From the NCBI GenBank assembly GCA_006384855.1, contig VCJN01000574.1, positions 72,001-136,000 on the forward strand: DNA of 64,000 bases, written 5' to 3'. This DNA comes from Tetraselmis striata. Taxonomy: Eukaryota; Chlorophyta; Chlorodendrophyceae; Chlorodendrales; Chlorodendraceae. Positions 1 to 10,856 of this stretch are shown piece after piece. Within the stretch, counting starts at the first letter, position 1. Each line of letters opens with the position of its first letter. A model generated the notes under the pieces. That model did not search any database. It was not told the DNA's origin and was given only the letters and a program-made list of their open reading frames with translations. Both the position numbers and the translations under genes were made by a program.

Positions 1-93
1 TTGCCACCGCCCGCCCCCCCCCCCCCCCCCCCCCACTTTCTGGGCCTTCATCCGTGCTGCCGGTCAGCCCATCCCTTCATCTCCCTGTCGCAC

Positions 94-3000
94 CTTCGAT
101 TCCTCCACCAGCTCCGCGGTGCGCTGCACCATTGCTGCCTTCTCCCGCTCCAGCACGCGCACCATCTGCGCCTTTTGCTCCAGCTGCGCCTGCTTCCCAG
201 CACAGCCACACCGCAGAGGGCGCGGGTACGATTGATTCTGCATGCCGTATTGGCTCTAACAAAGGGAAGAAGTAACACTACGGGCGGCACCGCATATGCA
301 TCGCGTGTTGTAGAGAATTGACAATCTATGTGACATTGACCCTATGTGGGTAGTGAACGAAGGGGTAGGGGGAGGGGTGGAGGTTCTACTGACGCAGCAT
401 TTTCTGCCTATATAATGACTCCCCCCCCCCGGGTGCTGCAACATCGCCTGAGGCATCACGCCAAGCTGCCCTGCCAGACGCAGCAGGCAGTAAACACGAC
501 CTCCATAGTGAAACTTCCACAGTCTTCTTAAACATTCGCTGTAGATAGGAGTTGGGGGGCAAAGACAAGCCTCATCGCAAACACAGGGGCAGGGCATCAA
601 AGTATCTGCACAGGGGTAATGTCACTGCAGGGTGTCCGCATTCAGTAGCAACACAAGGCAGTAAAAAAGGCGAGTGGGGTTGGAACTGTGTGGAGGCCAT
701 CAAGCAACGAATAGACAACAGTATGCATTCTCATGTTTAGCACCAATGGGACACATGTCAAAGTGGCTGTCTCCTTTGTAAAACCTTACCAAACTTATCG
801 CCACTTTAATAACTGTACATGCTGCACAATTAGCTATTGTGGGAGATGTTTGACTTTGTATGCGATAATCTTCCCTTATTCAAACGACCCAAGCTGGAAA
901 TTAAATGTCTGTTTTATACATGGGGGTAGGAACTTCGCTGCGGGCCACATGTGCGCATTGTTGGGTGAGGTTGATCGGCTGTGGGACGGTGTGTTGTCTA
1001 CTAAATGTCGGATGCCTAGCTTCGGCAGGAACAGAGGCACCGAGCGCGGGATACGATTGGGGCGACAAATATGCCACCGCCACTGCAAGGGGCAATTTAA
1101 CGTACCACCACCGTCTGCGCAATTGATCTCTGTTGCTCTGCCTCGCTGCGCGCCGTGTCCGCTGCCGGCCTGCACGTCTCCACCTCCAGCCGGGCGCCTG
1201 CCAGCTCCTCGGCGAGCTGCCCCACGCGCGCGTCCATGTCTGACAGCATGGCCAACATCGCCGCCTTCTCTGGGCCCGCCCATCGCTGTGCGGCAACAAT
1301 CATGTAAATTCACAGCAGACATGAGTGCTACAACGGGTGTCTCATCCACCCGTCCAAGGGATGGAGGTTGTCACGCGGAGCCATCCAGGGCAATCGCCAA
1401 AAGTGCCCCAGATGGCAGTATGGTCGACATCAGGTCGGATACTCCCAGCTGCAAATCGTATCCCTTCCCTTGACAAACAATTGCCGTTTCTGGAAACTGC
1501 GTCGATTACTGCTTTCTCCAATCGTGCTTTAGATTCACTGCTATTTTCCACATTTCTACTCATAGTCTCGAGGTACCATGGTCGCTACTCGTACCTTGAG
1601 AATTCGTATACTATCTACTAGATTTTCTCATCCTGTCGCCGAGGGCGTATGACGGCTCACCTGCAGCTCGCGGTTCACGCGGTGCAGCTCCGACAGCTTC
1701 TGTGGGGTGCGCTCGAACGCCGCGAGAGCCTGGCGCAGCTCCCGGACCTCCGCCCTCAGGCTCTCAACTACTGTCGTGGAGCTGCGCGAGAGGAGCGCGT
1801 TCGAGCGCTCGTAGGTCTGCAGGCGCTGCTTCTGTGCGGTGCCAAGCCATGGAGAAGTGAAGGGGCACAAAGGAGGTCGATCGGGTTGCTGAGTGGCGAG
1901 CTGCTCACGTCGTCGCTTATCATGACATGGCGCACCCAGGGATTTTTCGGAACGAATTTCGAATTTCTTGCGATCGCACAGCAGCGCAAAGAGTAGAATA
2001 CGGGTGGCTGTAAGGGCATCACCTCCGCCTGCAACTCATCCCGCGCCTTAGTGAGGTGCGTTCGTAGCAGGCCCAGGGAGAGATCGGTCGTATGGACCTC
2101 CTGCGAGCAGTAGAGGTGTGGCGGGCGCACCCGTCAGCGTCACTGTGTAGCGACGTCAGTCGACGACACCAACGCGTCGCGACGGGCAGCAATCATAAAT
2201 CAGCCGCCGCGCATCGGCGCGTATAATAAAACCGGAATGAAATTACTGTTTTTAGGAGCTATTAGTAGTAGCGATATGAAGACTAGGGCCATATATTTCG
2301 TACTACAGCAGCACAGCTACAGATGTTGTGCTCAATATACCACTCCACAAAATCCGAAAACAGGCGAAGCCAATAAGCAGTTCCGACGACAAACCTTTTG
2401 TCGGTATGAATGAAAGTGTACTATCACAAATTTCCTCCCATAAAATACAAGTGTCGAGGTGTTGTTGGGACAATACTGCCTACAAGAAAGTGACCGCATT
2501 AAACCAACTTTGGCCATGCCACAATCAAACCAATAAGGCTAATTCTGCAGCTGCAAATCAATGGCGGAGTGACCGTTTCGATTCCTTTACCCGTCTCTGG
2601 GACCCAAAGATACATAGTAGAGCACCCGGAACGCCACCGCGATAAGCATGCAGGACTCCAGAAAGTAAAGCGAGATGATTGTATGAAAACACCGCTGTCA
2701 TTGCGTGTGATTGCGGCAAAATGATGGGGGAAGGAGTGAGTTGCGCTCAAGATGCAGTTGCTTGCCAGCGGCCTTGAAAGGCACAAGGGGGGGGGGGGGG
2801 GGGGGACCTTGACAGCGCGGCCCAGCTCCTCCTGCAGCTCCTCCTTATGGTTGTGCAGCCCCTCCAGCGTGCGCAGCAGAGGGCTGTCGAACGAGCGGCC
2901 CAGCGAGGACTCCGCCATCAGTAAGAACATGTCCCACATCTGCAGCCCCAGCTCGAGTGGGTTGTTGCAGCCGAGCTTGCCCACCGCGTTGACCACCAGC

Positions 3001-4839
3001 TGGTTGAACTCATTTGCATGCTGCCACACGACCCCCACCAGCCTGTGAAACTCCTGCAGGAGCAGCAACCGCCGCCACAGAAAAACGGAAAGCGCCGTGA
3101 GTTGCTGATTCTTATGGGTTAAGAGAACTTTTGGAGTTGCCAGGCGGTACACAAGCTTGTGTATATTGTCATACATTGATTTGGTATATGGTGGCCAAAA
3201 GACATGCGCTTTCTCATAATTGCTGTCATGCTGTCTTGGAGCTGCGTTGGCACCCGCACTGAAAGCGTGTGTGAGCATGCAAGCACGGACATGAGGCTTT
3301 TCATACAGTTTCTAAGCATAATTCGTCTGGCACTACAGTCTCAAGCGTCACCCAACATACAGAATTATGATCCTCAGCAACACGCAGCGAAGGCAATATG
3401 TCCCCTAACCTCACTATCAGTCCGTGACAAGCATTATCTCGGTGCGGCCATCTACCGGAAAGACATGTTTTAATGAAACTCCATGTTGTCCGCGCACTGG
3501 CATCTGTACCACAAGGAGCTCAATGTGCGCAGGATCATATGCCTGATTTTCCTGTCGGGGAGGGCCAGAACACTCTGGACCTAGTTTGCGGTGCAAGATG
3601 CGGAGATAACAGTGACTAGGGCCGACTCTGACCTGACACAACACCAACCTCTGGAGAATGGACACCTGCGTACATCACAATTAAAGAGGCCATTGGGGCC
3701 AAGATGTGCAGGCCTATGATTGCGCGCCAGCGGGAGAGGGGGGGGGGGGGCTCTCAACGGGCGCTTTTGGCAGTGGTGTCGTTGCGGCATGTGTGTGTGT
3801 GTGTGTGTGTTTGCGCGCGCGCGCACACGTGCGCGCAATTGAGGGAGGGATATATATATATATATAGAGCGAGAGAGAGAGGGCGCAGAGGGCGCACCTT
3901 GCGACAGCAGCCAAGTTCTGCAAACGCCTCCTCCAGCTTCCGCTGCAGCGGCTCCCACGCACGCTCAGAGAGGCGGAGCTCGCTGGAAGATGCAGGCGGC
4001 GTGCTGCAATACGGCGCACATCGGCAGGCGGGCGGGCTATCAGGCTACTCTACTGATGTCACAGCACATGCAGTAACCTCCCATGTCACGAATGTATGGC
4101 CCTCCCTGTCACATGTCAGCTACTGAGCTTGCTTCATGTATGTACAGCTATCGCAGCTGGCAAGGTGAGCGTGGAGCAGGGGTTAGAGCCGGTTATGTGG
4201 GCTCACCGCTCCAGCTGATGAGCACTGCGCGCCGCCATAAAAGGTGCCGTCTGCGCCCGATCTGTGTAGGCCACCCCGCCACCCAGCCGCGGCGACAGCG
4301 TATCGGCCTCGCCCGCCGCCCAGCTCCGCCTTGCGCCCGCTCCGCCATGCATTGTCGCTGGTCGCTGCGCCAATGCCGCCTCCCGCTGGTGTGCAGTGAC
4401 CATTTTGGAGAAGAGCGGCAGGCTTGAGCGCAGACTGTTGGCGCCGGTGCTAGATCGCTCCCCGCCCTGTTGCCAAGCAAGCCAGCGTGAGCTGTAATCA
4501 GACATTGTGAGCACAACATGACACTGTATGAACAGTGCTCGGATGCCACGCAAACGCCATGCCATGCCGTGTGCGGCGCGCGATGCAAAGCCCCATGCCC
4601 TGTGCCGTGCATCTGCGCCTTCTACAGCGTCGGCTAGCAAGCATGCCCTCACTCAGCGGAGCCTACACCTTGCAATATGCCATCCTGGCACGGGGCGTCG
4701 GCGTCCGAGGCTGCAGATGGTGGGGGCTTGCGGGCGCTATCCCCTGCCCCGTGCCCACTGCCCCTGTGCCTGAGCCACTGCCCGGGCTCCTGTCCGCGCC
4801 AGATGCCGCCCAGTGGCGCCCACCATCGCGGTCCCACAT
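94..4839 (-). CDS. Coiled-coil protein gene, 8 exons visible, 3' part beyond the window
   Basis: I do not recognise the family. Reading leftwards, exons with matching phases are 4839-4669, 4466-4207, 3982-3898, 3053-2808, 2100-2023, 1831-1661, 1285-1112 and 189-94. All have GT donors and AG acceptors and together give 427 codons without a stop. The start is the ATG at 4839. The first ~145 residues are low in complexity. Exon 4 is a helical segment with an ELGLQMWDMFLLMAE motif. Exons 5-8 are classic coiled coil, for example SLRAEVRELRQAL and QLAEELAGARLEVE. A structural or scaffold role is likely but the partner is unknown. The last visible donor, at 93, shows that the gene continues off the left edge. 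Introns hold a (GT)n/(TA)n/(GA)n cluster and a C-run that starts right after the donor of intron 4. Confidence 0.68.
3789..3880. repeat. Compound microsatellite (GT)n-(GC)n-(TA)n-(GA)n
   Basis: Four dinucleotide runs follow one another inside the 844-nt third intron of the coiled-coil gene: GT/TG from about 3789, GC/CA near 3813-3830, TA at 3851-3866 and GA from 3868. Compound arrays of this sort usually come from slippage. Nothing suggests a regulatory role. Confidence 0.9.
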
Positions 4840-6221
4840 CCTCCGCCTCCTCACGCCGTCACCGGTAACGCTATGCTGTGTGGGTGTTGAGCGGTAACCG
4901 GGGGGGGGGGGTTATAGTCAAAGCCTTCATTCCCACTCAAAGAGCCAATAATTGAGTACGCGCGCAAACCCCTCGAGTATTTTAGGGCCCATTCAGCAAC
5001 GCAATCAGCAAGTGGCACCTGGCGTGTCAGCAATCAAGCCGCAATCAGCATTCAGCAATAAACAAGCTATCAATCAGTAGTGCCGCAATCAGCACTGCAA
5101 CCAGCAAGTGGCACCTGGCGTGTCTGGACGAAACCGACTTGTAGAGGTCGGCACGATACACGTTCTTTATATTGGAAATTTTATCACTGGCCGACTGCGG
5201 CGCTACCCGGTACCCTTGCGAACAGCGACAATTCTGTACGATGCAGTGTGTTTTCAACGCTGGAAAGCCGGCGATGTGTCGCCGCCTGTGTCAGCGCTCG
5301 AGCGACAGTCGACCGGCCAGATGTGGTACTGGCCGAGTCGCGCATGGACTTCAGGCCCAACACTACTTTAGACAGCGCCTCGCAGACCGAGCTCGCCAGA
5401 GCGCGTCATCGGCATGCGGCGCGGCGGCATGTACGCGGACGCGTGCGCTGCTGCAAATACCGCCCGCCGCCCGCGCAGCGCGCTGCTGCTCGTCCTCCGT
5501 CATCACCAGCACCCGGAGTACTGGGACGACTAATAACGGTACCTGTACTCATGTGAAATTTTATTGATTACATAAGGGCTTTCACTCATGTGAATATTAC
5601 AAAAGCGCTCCAACAGTGTTGGAAATTTGTCACTACCCTCAAATTAGTCTTGCAGAATGCTTCAGCAAGTTGCGTGTTTACTATAATGGGGCGTCGCCTA
5701 CCCAGGGCTTTCAGTGGGTGGATTTTATTACATCAGGGCTTTCACAAATGCGCACTACAAACAGAACTAACAGCAGCTATGAAAGGTTGCCAGCAAAAGA
5801 GAGACATGAGGCTGAAACCAAGGTCGAGCAGGAGGCCAGGAAGCCAAGAACCAAGGAGGAGCCAAGGGAACCATGAAGTCGCCAAGCTGCCAGGAACCAA
5901 AGGCACCACCGTCCCGGGGTAGGCTATCAGCCGCGGCGAGGACGCTTGCAGCCAATGACCCGGGTCATAGCAACACATGCCGACGAGCGACGCGACGCAG
6001 GCGCATGAGCACCATCGCGTGCCCCGCGCGCGGCTGCGACCCCGCCAAGAACGTTGTCTGCATGTGCCATTTTGATGAGCAAGGAGAAACGGCGGCGCCA
6101 CACAGACAAGAGCTGGCCGATTTTTTTGGCCAGTATGTGTGCCGTAGCTGGATTCTTGCCTGTACGGCCGTTGTAGAGACCAGGGTTGCCCTGAACCCCC
6201 CCCCCCCCCCACCAGAGGCAT
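4840..6221. other. Spacer upstream of the coiled-coil gene; weak exon-like segments only
   Basis: No convincing gene is seen. A 23-bp direct repeat (AGTGGCACCTGGCGTG core) occurs at 5006-5028 and 5102-5124, within a patch rich in CAATCAGCA words. Minus-strand stretches between about 5260 and 5530 have GC-rich, codon-like composition (for example a run beginning MTEDEQQRAARAAGG), but no coherent start, splice and stop model could be built. Short G or C runs lie at 4900-4911 and 6196-6210. Confidence 0.4.
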
Positions 6222-6360
6222 TCAGTTCAGCCTGAACTGAATTCATGCACTTCAGGCTGGATTCATCTCATATGTCTTCATGCTGAATTCAGACCTGAAT
6301 TCAACCTGAAGAAACTTCAGTTCAGGTATTCAGGTATTCAGGCTGAATACCGTGCCTGAA
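6222..6360. repeat. Dense TTCAG/CTGAA palindromic-word repeat
   Basis: TTCAG and its complement CTGAA recur roughly every 8-12 bp, often as TTCAGGCTGAA or GAATTCAG. They produce many overlapping imperfect inverted repeats, bounded by C-runs at 6196-6210 and 6361-6373. A smaller patch of the same words is at 8103-8165. It is not a simple tandem array. Its origin is unknown. Confidence 0.8.
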
Positions 6361-6488
6361 CCCCCCCCCCCCCTCCAAAGGCTTGTATGTACTGCATATG
6401 GTGTGGGCATATCAACGCTTATTCAGTCACTACTACCTAGCGGCAAGCATGACAACGCATGGACCTCCGAAGACATGCATCTGGAGTG

Positions 6489-6491
<3 letters not shown>

Positions 6492-6541
<50 letters not shown>
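6492..6541. repeat. (GT)25 microsatellite
   Basis: About 50 bp of uninterrupted GT, close to a C18 run at 6608-6625. Likely a highly length-variable locus. Confidence 0.97.
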
Positions 6542-6542
<1 letters not shown>

Positions 6543-6741
6543 ATTATACGTGTGCTCATGCCGTTCCGATGAGCAAGGGGTGGTCGGCGGGCCGGCGCGC
6601 CTTTGCGCCCCCCCCCCCCCCCCCCAAGAGAGACAGTGGCCAATAAATTACCCAGTGCTGGTTAAGAAATTGTTACATGACTTTGATAAAAACCCCCCGA
6701 CCCTCCCGCCTTTGCAGGTAACCAGTGTCTTGATGTCTTCT

Positions 6742-7693
6742 TTACGATCCCGTGGCTCCGCTGTCGTCCAGCAGTGACTGCACATACTCCCCACAGCTGA
6801 TGCGGGCTTCCACGGTGCTACTCGCCTCACTGTCCGCACTGATCTGAGCAAAGGCGGAGTCCCGTAGCGCTGCAGCCTCATGGACCTCGCTCCGAATCTT
6901 GATATCCGGCTTGACAGAGAGCCTGTAACATTCCTTGCCAAAGGTGTACGAGAGAGCAGCGTCCACGTGTGCACCCAGGTCTACATTCTTGTGTATGCAT
7001 ACTTGTGTATTCTCCACACCCATCCTATACCCCCGCAGGCTCTGCGTGACTAGGCCAGCGAGAGAGCACACACACGCTCGCACTCTATCTGACTAGCAAG
7101 GATCGCAAGCAACATACGTGCCAATTCCGAAACAACCGGGTACTTGGTGGCGTTCTCACGCCACCAACCTAGCACGTCACACGGCTCATCCGGGTTGCGC
7201 GAGGTGGTATCCTCGCAGAAGGTTGTCAGCTCAATGTCTATCTGGGAAGCAAACAGTTGCCTAGTCTCCTCAGATGTGTCACCGTCATCATCAGGAGCAC
7301 CGTCACCACTAGCCTCATCATCACTATCGAGGTCACACAAAGCATGGCGGCGCTTGGTGGGGGCGGCCTTGGCATGCATCTGGGTTCTTAGGGTTTGTGC
7401 CCTCTCTCCATGTGCAGCTTCAGCTCCAAAAGTGTTGGCAACCGCGCCTCCGTCTTGTATCGCCTCATGAGTGCCTTGCTGCTGCGGCGCCGCGATCTCT
7501 CTTCCTCCTCACGGGCAGCCAGCACAAAAATGTCCCCAAGACAGAAGCGGGGGTCCACCAGGGTTGCTAGTACTTCATGTTGGCGGCGGCGGCGTGCGCT
7601 CTTCGTTGCCGGCGGCATGCATGTCGACTTCGGCCTCCGCAGCGCCGGCGTCAGGTTCGGCGGCCTCCGAGGTAAGCTGCGCGGCTTCCATAG
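6742..7693 (-). pseudogene. hAT-family transposase remnant with C-terminal dimerisation (hATC) domain
   Basis: Read leftwards, the segment carries the C-terminal third of an hAT transposase. It runs from LATLVDPRFCLGD (7618-7388) through an acidic linker to DVLGWWRENATKYPVVSELA and ILASQIECERVCSLAG, which match the hATC signature (WW+ENA+KYP ... LA..LLAI.AS...ER.FSLAG). The reading frame is broken at about 7380-7388 and again at about 7070-7085, where a GAGAGAGCACACACA slippage tract lies inside the ERVCSLAG motif. The N-terminal BED finger and the first catalytic residues are absent. The reading ends at a stop at 6742. The family is clear from the hATC block; terminal inverted repeats and an 8-bp target duplication were not located. 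Not functional as it stands. Confidence 0.75.
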
Positions 7694-8429
7694 TCAGCTT
7701 GTGGGGTGGGGGGAGTCAGTGACTGGGCGTATGGTTGAGACTTGAGACTTGAGAGTGGAGAGTGTGCTGTGATCGTGTGCCGTTTGATGATGATGTATTC
7801 CGTATTCCTTGGCGGCGGGCGCCGGCCTGCGTTGCCGCCCCACCATGGAATACGGCAAGTGCAGAATGACGCATCGGATGCTGAAAACACCCTTGAATAC
7901 TGCGTGATATACTATTGGCGCACCAACATGTACTATATGCCGCACATGCGGGCATGGTACGGATGCAGCCACATGTGACACCTCGGGCGATTATGGTACA
8001 ATTTCTCAGCGGATTCGGACATATCAGAGCGAACGGATTCTCCCGCTAGCCGCTACACCTACTCAAAACTCGTACGTCTTGAGGGACTCCAGGTAGGGGA
8101 GTATTCAGGCCATTTTCGCTATGTATTCAGCCTGGACTGAATTCAGCTGAAGTCGGGACTTCAGCCTCAAGTGGCATGATTTGAAGCCCCTACAGGGCAA
8201 CCCTGGTAGAGACGCTGCAAGGTTCCTGTCCCCGGGGCGAATAAGCATTACAACAGCGCTACGAGTACGGATACATGTACAGCGGTAATGGCTGAAAACC
8301 CAGCACCGCTTTAAATCAGTACATGGAGATTCACTATACACAAGCCACTGAAAAACCCGGCCCGCAACTACTGGTACCCGCATGACGCGGGAAGAAAGAG
8401 TGTTGCGCGCAAAGTTGAGAGTGTAATCC
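7694..8429. other. Spacer with TTCAG-word patch and a dispersed-repeat fragment
   Basis: No gene seen. The patch at 8103-8165 repeats the TTCAG/CTGAA words of 6222-6360. At about 8189-8240 a segment with GTAGAGACGCTGCAAGG and CTGTCCCCGGGG matches longer copies near 56594-56657 (+) and 30781-30842 (-). Confidence 0.55.
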
Positions 8430-9127
8430 ACCTGCCGTGCTTAACGAATGTACGTGTGTGCGAGGGTAATCCACGGCCGCCCAGCGGCCATGTGCAGCTA
8501 CGTCAACGGGATGGCGGACAAATCTACGTCGCATGTTGTCTGGCTTGAACTAGCATGCGATGCCCGATCTCGTCGAGCTGCCGCCAAGCTCAGCACCCCG
8601 ATGTAATCTCGAGCGAGCAAGGCCTCAGGTGGTGCACCGAGTGCCCCGCGATGAGAGTAGGGCGCCGCGATCCGCTATCAAACTGCCAAGCGCGCGGATT
8701 GAAGCGCGCACCGTGCGGCGCACCCCTTTGCTCACCTGACCCACAGTGTTGAAGACCAAGCCCGTGTACTCCGACATGTCCAAGTTGTCTCGAAGTGAGC
8801 CATGCTATCCCAGCTCCGTGTTGTACAACGCCGCATCCCGCACTGCGAACCCCCGCCGTTGCATGTATGTCGCCCAATATGGTGTGCTCAAACAGATCCA
8901 CCGCCGTGGCCCGGGCGGGGCATTGCAACGTACTTCACCTTGTACCGCATGGTTTGAACTCCAGCAATCCAACAGTAGCGCGGGCTCATTCTCCGGGAAT
9001 CATAGCTCCCAGTCATATCAATGTTGAACGCCGGGAGGGAGTTCCGTGTCTTCCACCATATTCCTAAGGACTTCCATGGGTATGTGTTGCTTAGAGGCAC
9101 CGCATACTGGAAGGAGTCGTCCACCTG
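8430..9127 (-). mobile_element. LINE fragment, copy D (diverged, C-terminal region)
   Basis: This segment is a diverged relative of the three LINE copies at 19965-21166, 21289-23105 and 29344-30682. It shares in order the stretches corresponding to GTGCACCGAGTGCCCCGCGA, GAAGCGCGCACCGTGCGGCG, GTGTACTCCGACATGTC and the block ending near 9127. Frames are broken and no long reading frame survives. The two terminal hairpins of the other copies are not recognisable here, so either the 3' end has decayed or the copy is truncated on both sides. It is the oldest-looking member in the window. Confidence 0.7.
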
Positions 9128-10856
9128 TCCGGGTGGAGTGAGTACAAATAAATTTGTTCCGAATGACGGAAAGTGTTGCCACAACAACGGCGACAACTAA
9201 CGACAATGACGACGACGACGACGGATTTCGAGTTTATTTCGCTTTTTCGCCTTGAAATCTTTAAGTTATTAAATAACATCATTCCTTTGTTTTGTCGTTT
9301 TCCGTACTAGAGCTTTTTTGAGGGTTGTGAAGTTGGCATGTTAGTTTGCAAGTTGGGGCGTGTCGGAAACCATAGTAAAGTGACAATTGAAATCGTACGA
9401 GTGTTTATTCGTTATCATTCCGCAGTTCATTCGTAATGCTTTGTATAGTTTACAAATACAATTATGTAGTGCTTCTTTTTCTGAATATCAATTATGTAGC
9501 GACTTGTTGCTACCTGTATAAATCGTGGAATGGCTCGCGCAAGGCGAGCACAGGGAGAGGAAGGACCGGCTCCTTAACCGGCACCACGGGTGGACTGTAT
9601 CTAGCTCGAAGTTTTGGGATTTGGGCCATAATGACCGAGTTCCACGCATGAAAAAAAAATCAACGGGGACGGACAAAGCGTAGGTGTCTTTGGGTTTAAT
9701 TGATCATGTATTCTTCTCTCGCAAATGCGTATTCATATCAAATCCGGGATACCTCGACCAAGCCCGACCGGGCACCTGCGACGGCGGCCAAAGCACATGG
9801 TGCCTCTTGGACGACCCAAGTCATAGCGGCGGGGAAGCAAAGAGATCCACGCATGTCGGAGTGGTCGACATAATGGGTCGTTAGTGCGGCACGCTATTAC
9901 TAAATGATAAAGGTACCCACCCTGCGGCGCCACGCTTGTTGTGTCCGGGCGTTGTAACTTCTTGGACACACCGTGAGCAACCTCTCGCGCATGGCCTGAC
10001 TGCAACCCCTTTCTCATATCACCACAAGGTATTGCAACGCGGATAGCATAATGTACCGACTGGTTCCCTCCGTTCTGAATCGCGCAGTGGAAACTCACTT
10101 TGTGGGGTCTATCTTGCTGGTTGTTCAACACCAAAGGAACCACTCGATTCCGCATTCTCGACCAATTATAGTTCAATGCAATCGCCGGTTGCTGCGCCTA
10201 TCCTACCATATTAATTATGAGGTGAGTCTGTGAGTATGTCTGTCGCCGACTTTCGGAAGGGTTTCGCAAAGATTATCAGATAGATTATTCGATGACCGAA
10301 TGTCTCCGCTACGGATTCCGTCATAATTCCACGCAGGCTAAAATAGCCGGCGCGCTTACCTGCTGTCTACATGTACCGGTAAGGGTACCGGCCGCCCGGC
10401 CGCCGCCGGTCGGGCCGGTCGTCGCCGTTCGTCCGAGTCCGCCGCGTGGACCGGATTCGGACGCCGTCGGTCATCCGTCGCCGGACGCCGGACGACCGTC
10501 GCCCGTCCGCCTCGCCGCCCGTCCGTCGACGGACGCCGGGCCCTGGGTCGGCGGGTCGGCGGACGCGGGCTGTACAATGTAGCGACTATTGCGATTGATC
10601 CTTGCGGCTTCCTTAATTCCACACTCCTACATCGTAAGGGGCCTACTTGTTAATATATATATATATGTATATATGCAGCGATATATGCGGCTTGTGCAGA
10701 CGCGTACCGTCGAATTAAAGCTCATTACGCGAGATTACGCGACCCATTCCCCGTGAAGGGGTATCTACGGCCGAAGTAAGATTCTGGAGCAAATGTGTGT
10801 CAAATATGTGTCCTCATGTAAACGCTAAATACGGTCGCCATACGTGATATTACGCT
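9128..10856. other. Lower-GC spacer, no supported gene
   Basis: Apart from the GC island at 10380-10572, this stretch has low codon bias and stops in all frames. A 147-codon open frame at 9733-10176 (-) has no recognisable motif and I do not call it. Short TA-rich repeats (TATATATATATGTATATATG) occur near 10652-10673. Confidence 0.5.
10380..10572. repeat. Very GC-rich block of permuted GTCCG/CGGACG words
   Basis: About 190 bp are built almost wholly from GTCCG, CGGACG, CCGGTCG and GCCGTCGG words on both strands, within an otherwise lower-GC spacer. The composition leaves frames open on both strands, so the 80-96 residue open frames here are not evidence of coding. It can form many local hairpins. 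Function unknown. Confidence 0.7.

Noticed and set aside
1-321. Plus-strand 106-codon open frame starting with poly-Pro
   Set aside because: It lies antisense to a well-phased coiled-coil exon (94-189) and begins in a C21 run with a TTG start.
733-1473. 246-codon plus-strand open frame
   Set aside because: It overlaps, antisense, the coiled-coil exon at 1112-1285 and shows no motif or consistent codon bias.
9733-10176. 147-codon minus-strand open frame
   Set aside because: No motif, no codon bias, no splice context. A chance frame is likely.
10380-10572. 96-codon and 88-codon open frames in the GC island
   Set aside because: Both strands are open because of permuted GTCCG words, and neither frame has protein-like complexity.
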